Notes under the pieces: generated by a model
Database searches by the model: none
What the model was told of the DNA's origin: nothing
What the model saw: the letters and a program-made list of their open reading frames with translations, nothing else
Position numbers and translations under genes: made by a program
From: an uncultured Faecalibacterium sp.
Lineage (GTDB): Bacteria; Bacillota; Clostridia; Oscillospirales; Ruminococcaceae
Direction: 5' to 3'
NCBI GenBank assembly: GCA_934547065.1
Contig: CAKTEF010000024.1
Location: 1-20,943, forward strand
DNA: 20,943 nt
Shown here: positions 1 to 12,539 of the stretch, in pieces
How positions within the stretch are numbered: position 1 is the stretch's first letter
Layout of the letters: the number at the start of each line of letters is the position of its first letter

Positions 1-28
1 TGCGTACAAGCTGGTTAAAAGTAGGCAT
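1..28 (-). CDS. rpsL: 30S ribosomal protein S12, 5' end only
   Basis: Only nine codons are inside the window. They read MPTFNQLVR, the highly conserved start of ribosomal protein S12, which sits at the decoding centre of the small subunit. A GAAAGGAG ribosome binding site lies at 36-43, seven bases before the ATG at 26-28. Position downstream of rpoB-rpoC is the classical bacterial order leading into the str operon (rpsL-rpsG-fusA-tuf). The reading is short, but the combination of peptide, Shine-Dalgarno sequence and context is specific. The rest of the gene lies to the left of the window. Confidence 0.93.
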
Positions 29-106
29 TTTGTTTCTCCTTTCTTAATAGTGAACATCGGATATTTTCCGACTTTTTTGCCGCACTTCCCCCATGGGGAC
101 GCGCAA

Positions 107-142
107 CAGTTATATAATACTCGTTTTGTTCTGGAATGTCAA
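107..142 (-). promoter_or_regulatory. Sigma-70-type promoter for rpsL
   Basis: On the minus strand a perfect -35 box TTGACA (137-142) is followed by a 17-base spacer and a -10 box TATTAT (114-119). The predicted start near 107 gives a leader of about 79 nt before the rpsL ATG. The leader contains a small CGGA/TCCG hairpin at 58-70 and a CCCC/GGGG palindrome near 90-97. The promoter lies after the rpoC terminator, so rpsL does not depend on read-through from rpoBC. Confidence 0.8.
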
Positions 143-235
143 CAGTTTTTCCGGATTTTTTTGTATTTATTCTTCGCTCCTTCTGTTTTGCCGAGAAGCC
201 CGGCTTTTTCCCGTAAAACCAGCTTTTTGACCGAT

Positions 236-292
236 CTGCCAAGGGCTCTCCCTTTGGGAGAGCTGGCAGCGCGGAGCGCTGACTGAGAGGGC
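236..292. repeat. 57-bp palindromic intergenic repeat, copy 1
   Basis: The element begins CTGCCAAGGGC and ends GACTGAGAGGGC. It folds into a stem GCTCTCCC-TTT-GGGAGAGC, extended by CTGCCA/TGGCAG around an AGG bulge. A second, partly overlapping hairpin is CAGCGC-GGA-GCGCTG. A second copy at 12475-12531 has the same length and orientation and differs at seven positions, six of which form three compensated base pairs. It lies between the rpoC terminator and the rpsL promoter. I recall this family as abundant in Faecalibacterium-like genomes but did not check. Confidence 0.85.
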
Positions 293-304
293 GAGGCCGC
301 TAAC

Positions 305-345
305 CAAAAAGCCGCCCTCCCCTGCTGTTCAGGGAAAGGCGGCTC
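305..345 (-). terminator. Intrinsic terminator of the rpoBC transcript
   Basis: Thirty nucleotides after the rpoC stop the minus-strand RNA forms AGCCGCC-UUUCCCUG paired with CAGGGGA-GGGCGGCU (arms 331-344 and 310-324), followed by a run of five U (306-310). The stem is almost fully paired and strongly GC, the standard form of a Rho-independent terminator. Confidence 0.9.
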
Positions 346-374
346 ATTTTTCATTCAGTTCAGAGGGTCAGGGC

Positions 375-3950
<3,576 letters not shown>

Positions 3951-4026
3951 GAAACGAACCCTTTCTTAATCTCTAGTTCTCTCGATGATAACAGGCGGCG
4001 TTTGCTGAGCAGTAATCCACTGTTCC

Positions 4027-4064
4027 CTGCCCTTGCGGTGTGCAGCACGCAGCACCGCAGGCAG
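4027..4064 (-). other. Hairpin in the rpoB-rpoC intergenic region
   Basis: The 133-bp gap between rpoB and rpoC contains a strong potential RNA hairpin on the minus strand: CUGCC-UGCGGUG paired with CACCGCA-AG-GGCAG (arms 4053-4064 and 4027-4040), with a 12-nt loop and a two-base bulge. There is no U tract, so it is unlikely to be a simple terminator. It could be an RNase processing site or an attenuating or stabilising structure between the two subunit messages. Its function is inferred only from position and structure. Confidence 0.5.
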
Positions 4065-4083
4065 CAAACAGCATGTTCCGGAT

Positions 4084-7000
4084 TTACTCAAAATCCACTT
4101 CGTCGGAAGCGGGAGCCGCATCGCCGGAATTGTCATCATCCAGCACAGAGGGATCATCGAAACCTGCGTCGGCATCCTTGATGGTGTAATCGTTCAGCAG
4201 CTCATTCTCATTGGTCACGGTCTCAGAGCCGGCCACATCGCGCATGTCAAAACCAGTTTCCTCCTCGTCGAAGTTCTGGCGCATGTCGATCTCGTTGCCG
4301 TCCTTATCCTGGACCACAACGTCCATACCCAGAGACTGCAGTTCTTTCAGCATCACGCGGAAAGATTCGGGGATGCCCGGCTGCGGGATGGGCTCGCCCT
4401 TGACGATGGCTTCGTAGGTCTTGACACGGCCCTCGACATCGTCCGACTTCACGGTCAGGATCTCCTGCAGGGTATAAGCAGCGCCGTAAGCTTCCAGCGC
4501 CCAGACTTCCATTTCGCCGAAGCGCTGGCCGCCGAACTGGGCCTTGCCGCCCAGAGGCTGCTGGGTGACCAGAGAGTACGGGCCGGTGGAACGTGCATGG
4601 ATCTTATCATCGACCAGGTGATGCAGCTTGAGGTAGTACATATAACCCACGGTAACGCGGTTATCAAACTTTTCACCGGTACGGCCATCGTAAACGGTGG
4701 TCTTGCCATCGCGATCCAGCTCGATCTTGGAGAAGTCGATGATATGGCCCTTTTCGCCCATGATCTTGGGGAGTTTCGTGGGATACGCCGGAGCGTTCTC
4801 ACCGTGCCACAGCTCGCGGGCGGTATCAAAGGTATCGCCGATGTCGTTCTCACGAGCGGAATCGAAAACAGGAGTCATGACCTTGATGCCGCACGCCTTG
4901 GCAGCGTAGCCCAGGTTGACTTCCAGCACCTGACCGATGTTCATACGGGAAGGAACGCCCAGGGGGTTCAGCACGATGTCCAGCGGGGTGCCGTCGGGCA
5001 GGTAGGGCATGTCCTCCTGCGGCAGAATGCGGGAAACGACACCCTTGTTGCCGTGACGGCCTGCCATCTTATCGCCGACGCTGATCTTGCGCTTCTGCGC
5101 AATGTAGCAGCGCACGACCTCGCGCACGCCGGGCTGCAGCTCGTCGCTGTTCTCCGGGGTAAAGACCTTGACATCCACGATGATGCCGTACTCGCCGTGC
5201 GGCACACGCAGGGAGGTGTCACGCACCTCGCGGGCCTTTTCGCCAAAGATGGCGCGCAGCAGGCGCTCCTCAGCGGTCAGCTCGGTCTCACCCTTGGGGG
5301 TGACCTTACCAACCAGGATATCGCCGCTCTTGACCTCAGCACCAATGCGGATGATGCCGCGCTCGTCCAGGTCTTTCAGCGCATCCTCGGAGACGTTGGG
5401 GATATCACGGGTGATCTCCTCAGGTCCCAGTTTGGTGTCGCGGCTCTCGGTCTCATACTCCTCGATGTGGATCGAGGTGTAAACGTCCTCACGGACGATC
5501 TTCTCGTTCAGCAGGACAGCGTCCTCGTAGTTGTAGCCCTCCCAGGTCATGAAGCCGATCAGAGCGTTCTTGCCCAGAGAGATCTCGCCGTTGCGCATGG
5601 CCGGGCCGTCGGCCAGCACCTGGCCGGCCTTGACCGTCTCGCCCACTTCCACGATGGGGCGCTGGTTGATGCAGGTGCCTGCGTTGGAGCGGGCAAACTT
5701 GACCAGCGGGTAGTTGTCCACACCGCCCTGGTTGTTGCGGACGGTAACGTGGTCGGCATCCATCTTCTCCACAACGCCGTCGTTCTTTGCCAGAACAGCG
5801 GTGCCGGAGTCGGTAGCGGCCTTATATTCCATACCGGTTGCCACAATGGGCTGCTGGGTGACCATCAGAGGCACAGCCTGGCGCTGCATGTTGGAACCCA
5901 TCAGAGCACGGTTGCAGTCGTCGTTCTCCAGGAACGGGATGCAGGCCGTTGCAACAGAGACCATCATTCGCGGAGAAACGTCCATGTAATCGACTTTCTC
6001 TGCGTCGATCTCCAGGATGTCGTCGCGGCGGCGGGCCGAAACGCGGGGACGGACAAAGTGCTTGGTCTCGTCCAGCGGTTCGTTGGCCTGTGCCACAACG
6101 TACTCGTCCTCGACATCCGCGGTCATATACTCCACTTCGTCGGTGACGACCTGATCGATCAGGCGGCCCTTTTCGTCGTAGGTCTTTTTCACCTTGCGGT
6201 AGGGAGCCTCGACAAAGCCGTACTCGTTGATCTTGGCGTAGGATGCCAGGTAGGAGATCAGACCGATGTTCGGGCCTTCAGGAGTCTCGATGGGGCACAT
6301 CCGGCCGTAGTGGCTGTAATGAACGTCGCGGACCTCGAAACCTGCGCGGTCACGGCTCAGGCCGCCGGGGCCCAGAGCGGACAGACGGCGCTTGTGGGTC
6401 AGCTCGGCCAGCGGGTTGTTCTGATCCATGAACTGGGACAGCGGAGAAGAACCGAAGAACTCCTTGATGGCAGCCACCACAGGGCGGATGTTGATCAGCG
6501 CCTGCGGGGTGATCACACTCTGATCCTGGCTCTGCAGGGTCATACGCTCGCGGATCACGCGCTCCATGCGGGAGAAGCCGATGCGGAACTGGTTCTGCAG
6601 CAGCTCGCCCACGCTGCGGATCCGGCGGTTGCCCAGGTGGTCGATATCATCGGTGGTGCCCACGCCGTGGCCCAGGCCGTTCAGGTAGTTGATGGAGGAC
6701 AGGATGTCCTTCACGGTCACGGTGCGGCCGATCAGCAGATCGTGGTTGCGGCGGAGCATTTCTTTCTGCTCCTCCACATCCGAGGTGGTGTCCAGGATCT
6801 TCTTGATCTCGTCAAAGGAGCAGCGCTCGTTGATGCCGCACTCCTTGACATCAAAGGAGAAGAAGCCCTGTGCGTCCACGCAGCCGTTGGTGATGACCTT
6901 GACGTTCTTGCCCTCGATGCTCAGGACGACAACATCCACACCGGCAGCATCGGCCTTTTCAGCCAGCTCGCGGGTGATCTTGCCGTTGGCCTCGATCAGG

Positions 7001-7908
7001 ATCTCGCCGGTCAGCGGGTCCACCACATTCTCAGCGGCGATGTGGCCGGTGATGCGGCGGGCCAGGGACAGCTTCTTGTTCATCTTGTAGCGGCCGAAAC
7101 GGGACAGATCGTAACGGCGCGGGTCGAAGAACAGCATGTTGATCTGGCTGGTAGCGGACTCCACCGTGGGAGGCTCGCCGGGGCGCAGCTTGCGGTAAAC
7201 CTCCAGCAGGCCCTCCTCCTGGTTCTTGGTGGTATCCTTTTCCAGGGTGGCCAGGATGCGCTCATCCTCGCCGAAGAAGTTCAGGATGTCCTCGTTGCTG
7301 GACAGGCCCAGGGCACGGCACAGCACGGTGACGGGCAGCTTGCGGTTCTTATCGATCCGGACATAGAACACGTTGGCGGCATCGGTCTCGTACTCCAGCC
7401 ATGCACCGCGGTTGGGGTTCATGGTGGCGCTGTACAGGTCGTTGCCCACCTTATCCTTGGCATCTCCGTAGAATACGCCGGGGGAACGGACCAGCTGGCT
7501 GACGATGGCGCGCTCCGCACCGTTGATGACAAAGGTGCCTGCGTCGGTCATCAGGGGGAAATCTCCCATGAAGATCTCCTGATCCTTGACCTCACCGGTC
7601 TCCTTGTTCAGCAGGCGGGCCGTCACGCGCAGGGGGGCGGCGTAGGTCACGTCGCGCTCCTTGCACTCCTTGATGCTGTACTTGGGCTCCTTATCCAGGC
7701 GGAAGTCCACAAAGCTCAGGGCCAGATTGCCGGTGTAGTCCTCAATGGTGCCGATATCGTGGAAGACCTCTTTCAGGCCCTCGTCCAGGAACCACTGGTA
7801 AGAGTTCTTCTGGACCTCGATCAGGTTCGGCATACTGATGACTTCGTCGATGTGGGAGAAGCTCATGCGCTCGGTTTTGCCGAGCTTTACGGGCTTGACT
7901 TTCATCAT
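4084..7908 (-). CDS. rpoB: DNA-directed RNA polymerase subunit beta
   Basis: RpoB is the second large catalytic subunit and the target of rifamycins. From the chosen ATG it has 1274 residues. The rifampicin-binding cluster is at about 486-516 and reads like the sensitive type: the equivalents of E. coli D516, H526 and S531 are D495, H505 and S510. The downstream block [14 protein letters not shown] is intact. The C-terminus carries an Asp/Glu-rich tail of roughly 60 residues beyond the conserved core. A longer frame starts at a GTG (7918-7920), but that GTG overlaps the AAGGAG Shine-Dalgarno (7920-7925). The ATG at 7906-7908, 11 bases downstream, or the adjacent ATG, is the likely start. It is co-transcribed with rpoC. 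Confidence 0.97.
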   Translation of the reverse strand: MMKVKPVKLGKTERMSFSHIDEVISMPNLIEVQKNSYQWFLDEGLKEVFHDIGTIEDYTGNLALSFVDFRLDKEPKYSIKECKERDVTYAAPLRVTARLLNKETGEVKDQEIFMGDFPLMTDAGTFVINGAERAIVSQLVRSPGVFYGDAKDKVGNDLYSATMNPNRGAWLEYETDAANVFYVRIDKNRKLPVTVLCRALGLSSNEDILNFFGEDERILATLEKDTTKNQEEGLLEVYRKLRPGEPPTVESATSQINMLFFDPRRYDLSRFGRYKMNKKLSLARRITGHIAAENVVDPLTGEILIEANGKITRELAEKADAAGVDVVVLSIEGKNVKVITNGCVDAQGFFSFDVKECGINERCSFDEIKKILDTTSDVEEQKEMLRRNHDLLIGRTVTVKDILSSINYLNGLGHGVGTTDDIDHLGNRRIRSVGELLQNQFRIGFSRMERVIRERMTLQSQDQSVITPQALINIRPVVAAIKEFFGSSPLSQFMDQNNPLAELTHKRRLSALGPGGLSRDRAGFEVRDVHYSHYGRMCPIETPEGPNIGLISYLASYAKINEYGFVEAPYRKVKKTYDEKGRLIDQVVTDEVEYMTADVEDEYVVAQANEPLDETKHFVRPRVSARRRDDILEIDAEKVDYMDVSPRMMVSVATACIPFLENDDCNRALMGSNMQRQAVPLMVTQQPIVATGMEYKAATDSGTAVLAKNDGVVEKMDADHVTVRNNQGGVDNYPLVKFARSNAGTCINQRPIVEVGETVKAGQVLADGPAMRNGEISLGKNALIGFMTWEGYNYEDAVLLNEKIVREDVYTSIHIEEYETESRDTKLGPEEITRDIPNVSEDALKDLDERGIIRIGAEVKSGDILVGKVTPKGETELTAEERLLRAIFGEKAREVRDTSLRVPHGEYGIIVDVKVFTPENSDELQPGVREVVRCYIAQKRKISVGDKMAGRHGNKGVVSRILPQEDMPYLPDGTPLDIVLNPLGVPSRMNIGQVLEVNLGYAAKACGIKVMTPVFDSARENDIGDTFDTARELWHGENAPAYPTKLPKIMGEKGHIIDFSKIELDRDGKTTVYDGRTGEKFDNRVTVGYMYYLKLHHLVDDKIHARSTGPYSLVTQQPLGGKAQFGGQRFGEMEVWALEAYGAAYTLQEILTVKSDDVEGRVKTYEAIVKGEPIPQPGIPESFRVMLKELQSLGMDVVVQDKDGNEIDMRQNFDEEETGFDMRDVAGSETVTNENELLNDYTIKDADAGFDDPSVLDDDNSGDAAPASDEVDFE

Positions 7909-8097
7909 AAAATCAACCACTCCTTACTTTTATACTCTACGGATGTTGCGTTACACGGGTCAAATTTGAGCAGACACACATAATTCAACCCGCGTCCTTG
8001 ATGGAAGTTCGGCATTTTTCACAAACTTTCCGGGCAAGCCCGACCAGCCGTTTCTTTGCGAACTCCCTTTTTGGCGCACTAGGCCATTATGTGATAC
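7909..8097 (-). promoter_or_regulatory. Structured 5' leader of rpoB mRNA
   Basis: The leader from the predicted start to the rpoB ATG is about 190 nt and rich in pairing. Nearest the gene, arms 7982-7995 and 7953-7966 form a 14-bp stem. Three of its pairs are G-U in the minus-strand RNA and would be A-C mismatches in the opposite RNA, so the structure belongs to the rpoB transcript. Upstream lie CGGG-CUUG-CCCG near 8030-8043 and a GGAAAGUU/AACUUCC stem with one bulge. No known element was recognised, and rplJ-rplL is not adjacent, so this is not an ordinary L10 leader. An autoregulatory or attenuation role is inference. Confidence 0.55.
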
Positions 8098-8132
8098 TAA
8101 TGCAGTATACACCCTGAAAGCCCTGTTGTCAA
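8097..8132 (-). promoter_or_regulatory. Main promoter of the rpoBC operon
   Basis: On the minus strand TTGACA (8127-8132) and TATACT (8104-8109) are separated by exactly 17 bases, close to the sigma-70 consensus, as expected for a strong housekeeping promoter. A second TTGACA at 8163-8168, in the same GGCTTGACAA context 36 bp further upstream, has only a poor -10 match (TGTGAA). It may be a weak tandem promoter or a relic. Confidence 0.88.
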
Positions 8133-8168
8133 GCCATTTTTCACATTTTGGCCCATTCTTTTTGTCAA

Positions 8169-8314
8169 GCCTCTCGCTTTGTGGCACACACGGTCGCGTG
8201 TAGCGTTTGTTTGGTTTTGGGGTTGATTTTTGAGATTTGCGTGTTCCTGCCCAAAAAGCCCTTGTGCATTTTGTACAGGTTTACTCTTGATCTCTTTGCC
8301 CTGTGCCCCCCTGC
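8169..8314. other. Intergenic stretch between rpoD hairpin and rpoB promoters, no gene seen
   Basis: I find no convincing coding frame, ribosome binding site or RNA family in this stretch. It contains a small ACACG-GTCG-CGTGT inverted repeat near 8187-8200 and a T/G-rich plus-strand run near 8205-8235. The short open frames crossing it lack start signals. Confidence 0.4.
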
Positions 8315-8354
8315 GCAGCAAAGGCACCGTGATCTCTCACAGTGCCTTTGCTGC
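8315..8354 (-). terminator. Hairpin at the 3' end of rpoD
   Basis: Two bases after the rpoD stop the minus-strand RNA can form an 18-bp stem, GCAGCAAAGGCACUGUGA against UCACGGUGCCUUUGCUGC, with a GAGA tetraloop. The one non-Watson-Crick pair is U-G on this strand and would be C-A on the other, which supports minus-strand use. No U run follows (the next bases are GCAGGGGGG). It may be a terminator that lacks the U tract or a 3'-end stabiliser. Confidence 0.6.
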
Positions 8355-8356
8355 AT

Positions 8357-9436
8357 TCATTCTTCCAGATAGTCCCGCAGGCGCTTGGCGCGGCTGGGAT
8401 GGCGGAGCTTGCGCAGGGCCTTGGCTTCGATCTGGCGGATGCGCTCCCGCGTGACGTTGAACTCCTTGCCCAGTTCTTCCAGCGTGCGGGCCTGGCCGTC
8501 CTCCAGCCCGAACCGCAGCGTCAGCACCCGTTCCTCGCGCGGGGTCAGGCTTTTGAGCACATTCATCAGTTCCCGCCGCAGCAGCTGCCGCCCGGCCTCG
8601 TCCACCGGAACGCCTGCCTCCTCGTCGGGCAGGAAATCTTCCAGGTGGGCATCTTCCTCCTCGCCCACCGGCGTTTCCAGGCTGATGGGCTCCTGGGCCA
8701 GCTGCAGCAGTTCCCGCACCCGGTCCGGTTCCAGGTCCAGCCGGACCGCAATTTCTTCCGCCGTGGGTTCCCGCCCGTTTTTCCGCAGCAGTTCCCCTGC
8801 CGTCCGCTTGACACGGTTGATGCTTTCCACCAGATGCACCGGGATGCGGATGGTGCGCCCCTGGTCAGCGATGGCACGGGTGATGGACTGCCGGATCCAC
8901 CATGTCGCATAGGTGGAAAAGCGGAACCCACGATCCGGCTCAAACTTTTCGGCCGCTTTCATCAGGCCCAGGTTCCCCTCCTGGATCAGATCCAGAAACG
9001 GCAGCCCCCGCCCTGCGTAGCGCTTTGCCACCGAGACGACCAGCCGGAGGTTTGCCTCGCTCAGCTTCCGGCGGGCTTCCAGGTCTCCGGCCTGGGCTGC
9101 ATGGGCCAGCGCCATTTCCTCCTCTGCCCCCAGCAGCGGCACCTGGCCGATCTCTTTCAGGTAGGCTTTTACCGGGTCATCCAGCGCAACGCCCTCCGCC
9201 GAGAGCTCGTGTTCCAGCCGCCCGATCTGGGCTTCGTCCAGCAGCGGCACGTCCGGTTCTTCCTCTGTGATCCGGATGCCCTTTGCTTCCAGCGCTGCGT
9301 ACAGGTCATCCAGACCTGCCACATCGTATTCCTGCTCCTCCATGGCCCGGCTGATCTGCTCCGGGGTCAGGGTGCGGCGGCGGGCGCGCCCCGCAAGGAT
9401 CCTGGCCAATTCTTCCGTCTGCGACAATTTTTGCAT
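8357..9436 (-). CDS. rpoD: RNA polymerase primary sigma factor (sigma-70/SigA)
   Basis: The 359-residue protein directs core RNA polymerase to housekeeping promoters. Region 1.2 ([12 protein letters not shown]) begins near residue 86. Region 2, with [14 protein letters not shown] and [17 protein letters not shown], covers about 119-205. Region 3 follows to about 290, and region 4 ends in the -35-binding helix-turn-helix near 319-346 ([18 protein letters not shown]). The N-terminal region 1.1 is short, as in firmicutes. The chosen ATG at 9434-9436 has AAGGAG eight bases upstream. Longer frames would overlap dnaG and lack a ribosome binding site. A CCGGC-TCCA-GCCGG inverted repeat at 9451-9464 lies just upstream of that site. 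It is the last gene of dgt-dnaG-rpoD. Confidence 0.97.
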   Translation of the reverse strand: MQKLSQTEELARILAGRARRRTLTPEQISRAMEEQEYDVAGLDDLYAALEAKGIRITEEEPDVPLLDEAQIGRLEHELSAEGVALDDPVKAYLKEIGQVPLLGAEEEMALAHAAQAGDLEARRKLSEANLRLVVSVAKRYAGRGLPFLDLIQEGNLGLMKAAEKFEPDRGFRFSTYATWWIRQSITRAIADQGRTIRIPVHLVESINRVKRTAGELLRKNGREPTAEEIAVRLDLEPDRVRELLQLAQEPISLETPVGEEEDAHLEDFLPDEEAGVPVDEAGRQLLRRELMNVLKSLTPREERVLTLRFGLEDGQARTLEELGKEFNVTRERIRQIEAKALRKLRHPSRAKRLRDYLEE

Positions 9437-9479
9437 GATTCGTTCTCCTTCCGGCTCCAGCCGGGAGGAAAAGGGCTTG

Positions 9480-11258
9480 TCACTCATCCGCAGGGAGACT
9501 GCCCTGCTTCTTTTCTCGCATCGACTGGAGATATTGTTCCCAATCTTCATTCGACATAGTTGCCGCCTTGCCTGCCATGGGGGTCCCCCGTGCAATGCGG
9601 TCCAGATAAAGCCGGATATCGTCCGGCGTGCAGTTCACATCGCTGTACTGTGCCGCAAGGCGGCTCAGCTCATTCAGGGCTTCTTCGCTGCTCACAAAGG
9701 GGCGCAGGGCGGCCAGGCTGACTTCCAGGCCCTGCTCCTGGCATTGCAGCAGGGCCTGATACAGCTCCTTTTGCTGGGGCAGGACGAAGCGTTCCGGCGC
9801 AAGCTGCCCGCGCACCTGGGCAATGTAGCCCGGCTCCCGCAGCATCGCGGCCAGCAGCCGCTGCTCTGCCGAGGCCACCCCCAGCGCCTGGCTGCCGCCC
9901 GCGCTGTACGGCACATTGATCTGGTTCATCTCGCCCGACTGCAGCCGGGCGCGGTTCTGCTCCCAGCGGCGCTTGCTGCCCGCCTTTTTTACGGCCGCTG
10001 CCAGCTGGGTCATGATGGCGTTCTTGGAAATGTTCGTCTCCTCGGCCAGCCGCCCGGCGTAGACCTCCTGCTCCGTGGGGCTGGAGCGCTGGGCCAGCAG
10101 GTCCACGGCCTCCTTGACATATTCCAGCCGCTGCGCGTCCTGTTTGAGGTCATACTGATCTTTCAGCCGCCCCAGCCGGAAATCCAGCGCGTTGCCCACG
10201 CCGTCCAGCAGGGCCTTGAAGCGTTCGGCTCCATACTTTTTAATGTATTCATCCGGGTCCTTGGCTCCGGGGATCTGCAGCACGCCCACCTTGACCGGGC
10301 TGTTGCGGAACAGTTCCAGCGAGCGCAGGGTGGCTTTCTGGCCGGCTTCGTCCGAGTCATAGCTCAGGATCACCTCGTCTGCATACTCGCTGATGAGCCG
10401 CACCTGATCGGGGGTCAGCGCCGTACCGCAGGCGCACACCGCCGTGTCGATGCCTGCCTGGTGCATGCTGATCACGTCCATATAGCCCTCGCAGAGGACG
10501 AACCGGCGGGAGGCGCTGCGCTTGGCGATCTGGAGCGCAAACACCGTATCCGATTTATGGTAGACCAGCGTTTCGGGGCTGTTGACATACTTGGGCTTGG
10601 AGTCGTCCAGCACGCGCCCGCCAAATGCAATGATGTTGCCCCGCAGGTCAAAGATGGGGGTCATCACCCGCTTCCAGAACAAGCAGTAGATGCGGCCGGA
10701 TGGGCTGCGCTTGAACAGACCGCTGGCATCCAGCTCCTGCTGGTTGTAGCCCTTGTCACGCAGGAACTGGTACAGCGCCTGCCCGTCGTTGGGGGCGTAG
10801 CCCAGCCCGAACCGCACGATGGTCTTATCGTCCAAGCTGCGCCGCCGCCAGTAGGCACGGGCCTGGCGGGCCTCATCCACGGTAGAATTCAGGCAGGCGT
10901 GGAAGAAGCGCGCCGCTTCTTTGTTCATAGAAAGGATGCGGCTGCGCATCCGGCCCGTTTTATCGTCCTCCTGCGGCTCCGGCATTCCGGCGCGGGCCGC
11001 CAGCATCTTGACGGCCTCCGTATAATCAATGCTGTTGATCTTCCGGGCAAAGGCAATGGCATCACCGCCAGCGCCGCAGCCAAAGCAGTAAAAGCTCTGG
11101 GTGTCCGGGTAGACATAGAACGAGGGGGTCTTTTCGCTGTGGAACGGGCACAGCCCGCCATACAGCCGCCCCTTGCGCTTGAGCTGGACATAGCTGCCCA
11201 CCAGGTCCACGATGTCGGTGCGGCGGTTGAGTTCTTCAATGTATTCGTGTGGGATCAT
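9480..11258 (-). CDS. dnaG: DNA primase
   Basis: DnaG makes the RNA primers for replication and acts with the replicative helicase. From the ATG chosen here it has 592 residues, the normal length. The N-terminal zinc-binding domain shows CPFH...CFGC with C37, H40, C58 and C61. The TOPRIM catalytic core has the glutamate E257 in CEGYMD and the DSD pair D301 and D303. The C-terminal part, from about 440, would be the helicase-interaction domain. A longer GTG frame (11294) lies inside dgt. The ATG follows AAGGAG by 14 bases, slightly long, and that site overlaps the dgt stop, so dgt and dnaG are closely coupled. rpoD follows 43 bp downstream. Confidence 0.96.
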   Translation of the reverse strand: MIPHEYIEELNRRTDIVDLVGSYVQLKRKGRLYGGLCPFHSEKTPSFYVYPDTQSFYCFGCGAGGDAIAFARKINSIDYTEAVKMLAARAGMPEPQEDDKTGRMRSRILSMNKEAARFFHACLNSTVDEARQARAYWRRRSLDDKTIVRFGLGYAPNDGQALYQFLRDKGYNQQELDASGLFKRSPSGRIYCLFWKRVMTPIFDLRGNIIAFGGRVLDDSKPKYVNSPETLVYHKSDTVFALQIAKRSASRRFVLCEGYMDVISMHQAGIDTAVCACGTALTPDQVRLISEYADEVILSYDSDEAGQKATLRSLELFRNSPVKVGVLQIPGAKDPDEYIKKYGAERFKALLDGVGNALDFRLGRLKDQYDLKQDAQRLEYVKEAVDLLAQRSSPTEQEVYAGRLAEETNISKNAIMTQLAAAVKKAGSKRRWEQNRARLQSGEMNQINVPYSAGGSQALGVASAEQRLLAAMLREPGYIAQVRGQLAPERFVLPQQKELYQALLQCQEQGLEVSLAALRPFVSSEEALNELSRLAAQYSDVNCTPDDIRLYLDRIARGTPMAGKAATMSNEDWEQYLQSMREKKQGSLPADE

Positions 11259-11278
11259 CTTGTTTTTTGCTGCTCCTT

Positions 11279-12277
11279 TTACAGAACGTGCCACTTGCGG
11301 GGCACGAACACATCCTCGAACGTCCGGATGGCAAACTCGTCGCTCATGCCGCTGATGTAATCCGTCACCGCACGCTCTCTGCCCTCCTGGTAGGCCAGCT
11401 GCAGGTAAAAGTTGGACATCCGTTCGGTGTGGGTCAGGTAATACTCATACAGCTCGGTAAGCACCTTTTCCACTTTTTGTTCTTCCCGCTTGGCGCTGCG
11501 GTCCACATAGACCGTGCGGTACATAAAATCTTTCAGTTCCAGAAACGCTTCCTGCTCCTCGGCTCCCACCTGCACATCGTCGGTGCTGTGGGTCAGGATG
11601 CTGTTGATCATGGCGGTGATGCGGGCGGATTTTGTCCCGCCCAGCACCGACGTACACTCTTTGGGCAGGGTGGCAGGGTCCAGCACACCGGCACGCACGG
11701 CATCCTCGATGTCGTGGTTGACAAAGGCGATCTGATCCGCCATCCGGACGATCCGCCCCTCCGGCGTGGCAGCCCAGGTCCCCTTGGTGTGGGTCACGAT
11801 GCCGTTGCGCACCTCCCAGGTCAGGTTCAGGCCCTTGCCGTCCTTTTCCAGCTTGTCCACCACCCGCAGGCTTTGCAGATAGTGCCTGAAACCATCCGGG
11901 CAGAGCTTGTCCAGTGCGCTCTCCCCGGCGTGGCCAAAGGGCGTGTGCCCCAGGTCATGGGCCAGGCTGATGGCTTCGGTCAGGTCCTCATTCAGGCGCA
12001 GGGCCCGCGCAATGGTGCGGGCGATCTGTGCCACTTCCAGCGTATGGGTCAGGCGGGTGCGGTAGAGGTCGCCCTCCGGCGAGAGAAAGACCTGTGTTTT
12101 CTGCTTGAGGCGGCGAAACGCCTTACAGTGGATCACCCGGTCGCGGTCCCGTTGGAACACCGGCCGGATCGGGTCCTGCTCCTCTGGCCGCACCCGCCCC
12201 CGGCTGGCATCGCTGAAAGTTGCCCACGGAGCCAGGGTCAGCCGCTCGATCTCCTCGGTACGCTGTCGCACATCCAT
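11279..12277 (-). CDS. dgt: Deoxyguanosinetriphosphate triphosphohydrolase-like protein (HD domain)
   Basis: The 332-residue protein belongs to the dGTPase/dNTPase branch of the HD superfamily, which cleaves dNTPs to the nucleoside and triphosphate. The metal-binding residues are visible: H78 in THTLEVAQ, H107-D108 in HDLGHTPFGHAGE, and D181 in MADQIAF. It is the first gene of an operon with dnaG and rpoD, an arrangement found in many clostridia, and suggests housekeeping control of dNTP pools beside priming. GAGGG six bases before the ATG is a moderate ribosome binding site. The exact substrate (dGTP or other dNTPs) cannot be read from the sequence. Confidence 0.93.
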   Translation of the reverse strand: MDVRQRTEEIERLTLAPWATFSDASRGRVRPEEQDPIRPVFQRDRDRVIHCKAFRRLKQKTQVFLSPEGDLYRTRLTHTLEVAQIARTIARALRLNEDLTEAISLAHDLGHTPFGHAGESALDKLCPDGFRHYLQSLRVVDKLEKDGKGLNLTWEVRNGIVTHTKGTWAATPEGRIVRMADQIAFVNHDIEDAVRAGVLDPATLPKECTSVLGGTKSARITAMINSILTHSTDDVQVGAEEQEAFLELKDFMYRTVYVDRSAKREEQKVEKVLTELYEYYLTHTERMSNFYLQLAYQEGRERAVTDYISGMSDEFAIRTFEDVFVPRKWHVL

Positions 12278-12349
12278 CCCGATCCCTCACTTTCGCTTTT
12301 TGTTTCATCCCCTCCCCTGCGCGGCCGATCCCATGCCGCGCCTGCGGCA

Positions 12350-12358
12350 AGTATAGCA
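12350..12358 (-). promoter_or_regulatory. Extended -10 promoter for dgt-dnaG-rpoD
   Basis: The minus strand has TGTGCTATACT, a TGn-extended -10 element, about 72 bp upstream of the dgt start. At the correct distance there is no good -35 box (CCCCTT). A GCCGC-AGGC-GCGGC hairpin lies directly downstream in the leader. It is the only promoter-like sequence seen in this gap. Confidence 0.55.
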
Positions 12359-12474
12359 CACTCGCCCTGTCGAAGGGGGAAATTATTTGTCCTGGCAGCA
12401 ACTTTTTCCCTGCACCGCAGGGCCCGGCCGCTGCCGAAAGATCATTCTTTTTCGTCCAGTAATTTCTACCCGGC

Positions 12475-12531
12475 CTGCCAAGGGCTCCCCCTTTGGGGGA
12501 GCTGGCAATGCGAAGCATTGACTGAGAGGGC
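12475..12531. repeat. 57-bp palindromic intergenic repeat, copy 2
   Basis: This copy has the same length and orientation as the one at 236-292. Its stems are GCTCCCCC-TTT-GGGGGAGC and CAATGC-GAA-GCATTG. Relative to copy 1, three base pairs are exchanged on both sides and one loop base differs, so the structure is preserved while the sequence drifts. It sits 8 bp beyond the yigZ stop, between yigZ and dgt, where it could act at the 3' end of the yigZ message. Confidence 0.85.
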
Positions 12532-12539
12532 AGACCTGC

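Noticed and set aside
190..212. Plus-strand terminator-like GCCG/CGGC with a T run
   Set aside because: The stem has only four pairs and there is no plus-strand gene upstream that it could serve.
4084..7908. Rifampicin resistance changes in rpoB
   Set aside because: The key cluster positions equivalent to E. coli D516, H526 and S531 all carry the wild-type residues.
7909..8097. rpoB leader as a ribosomal protein L10 leader
   Set aside because: rplJ and rplL are not adjacent, and I could not recognise the L10-binding fold.
9437..9595. N-terminal extension of RpoD by 53 residues
   Set aside because: It would overlap dnaG by more than 100 bases. The ATG at 9434-9436 has AAGGAG at a good distance, and the core sigma regions all lie after it.
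9267..11360. 697-codon plus-strand frame opposite dnaG and rpoD
   Set aside because: Same cause: it is an antisense frame of two well-identified genes, without a start signal.
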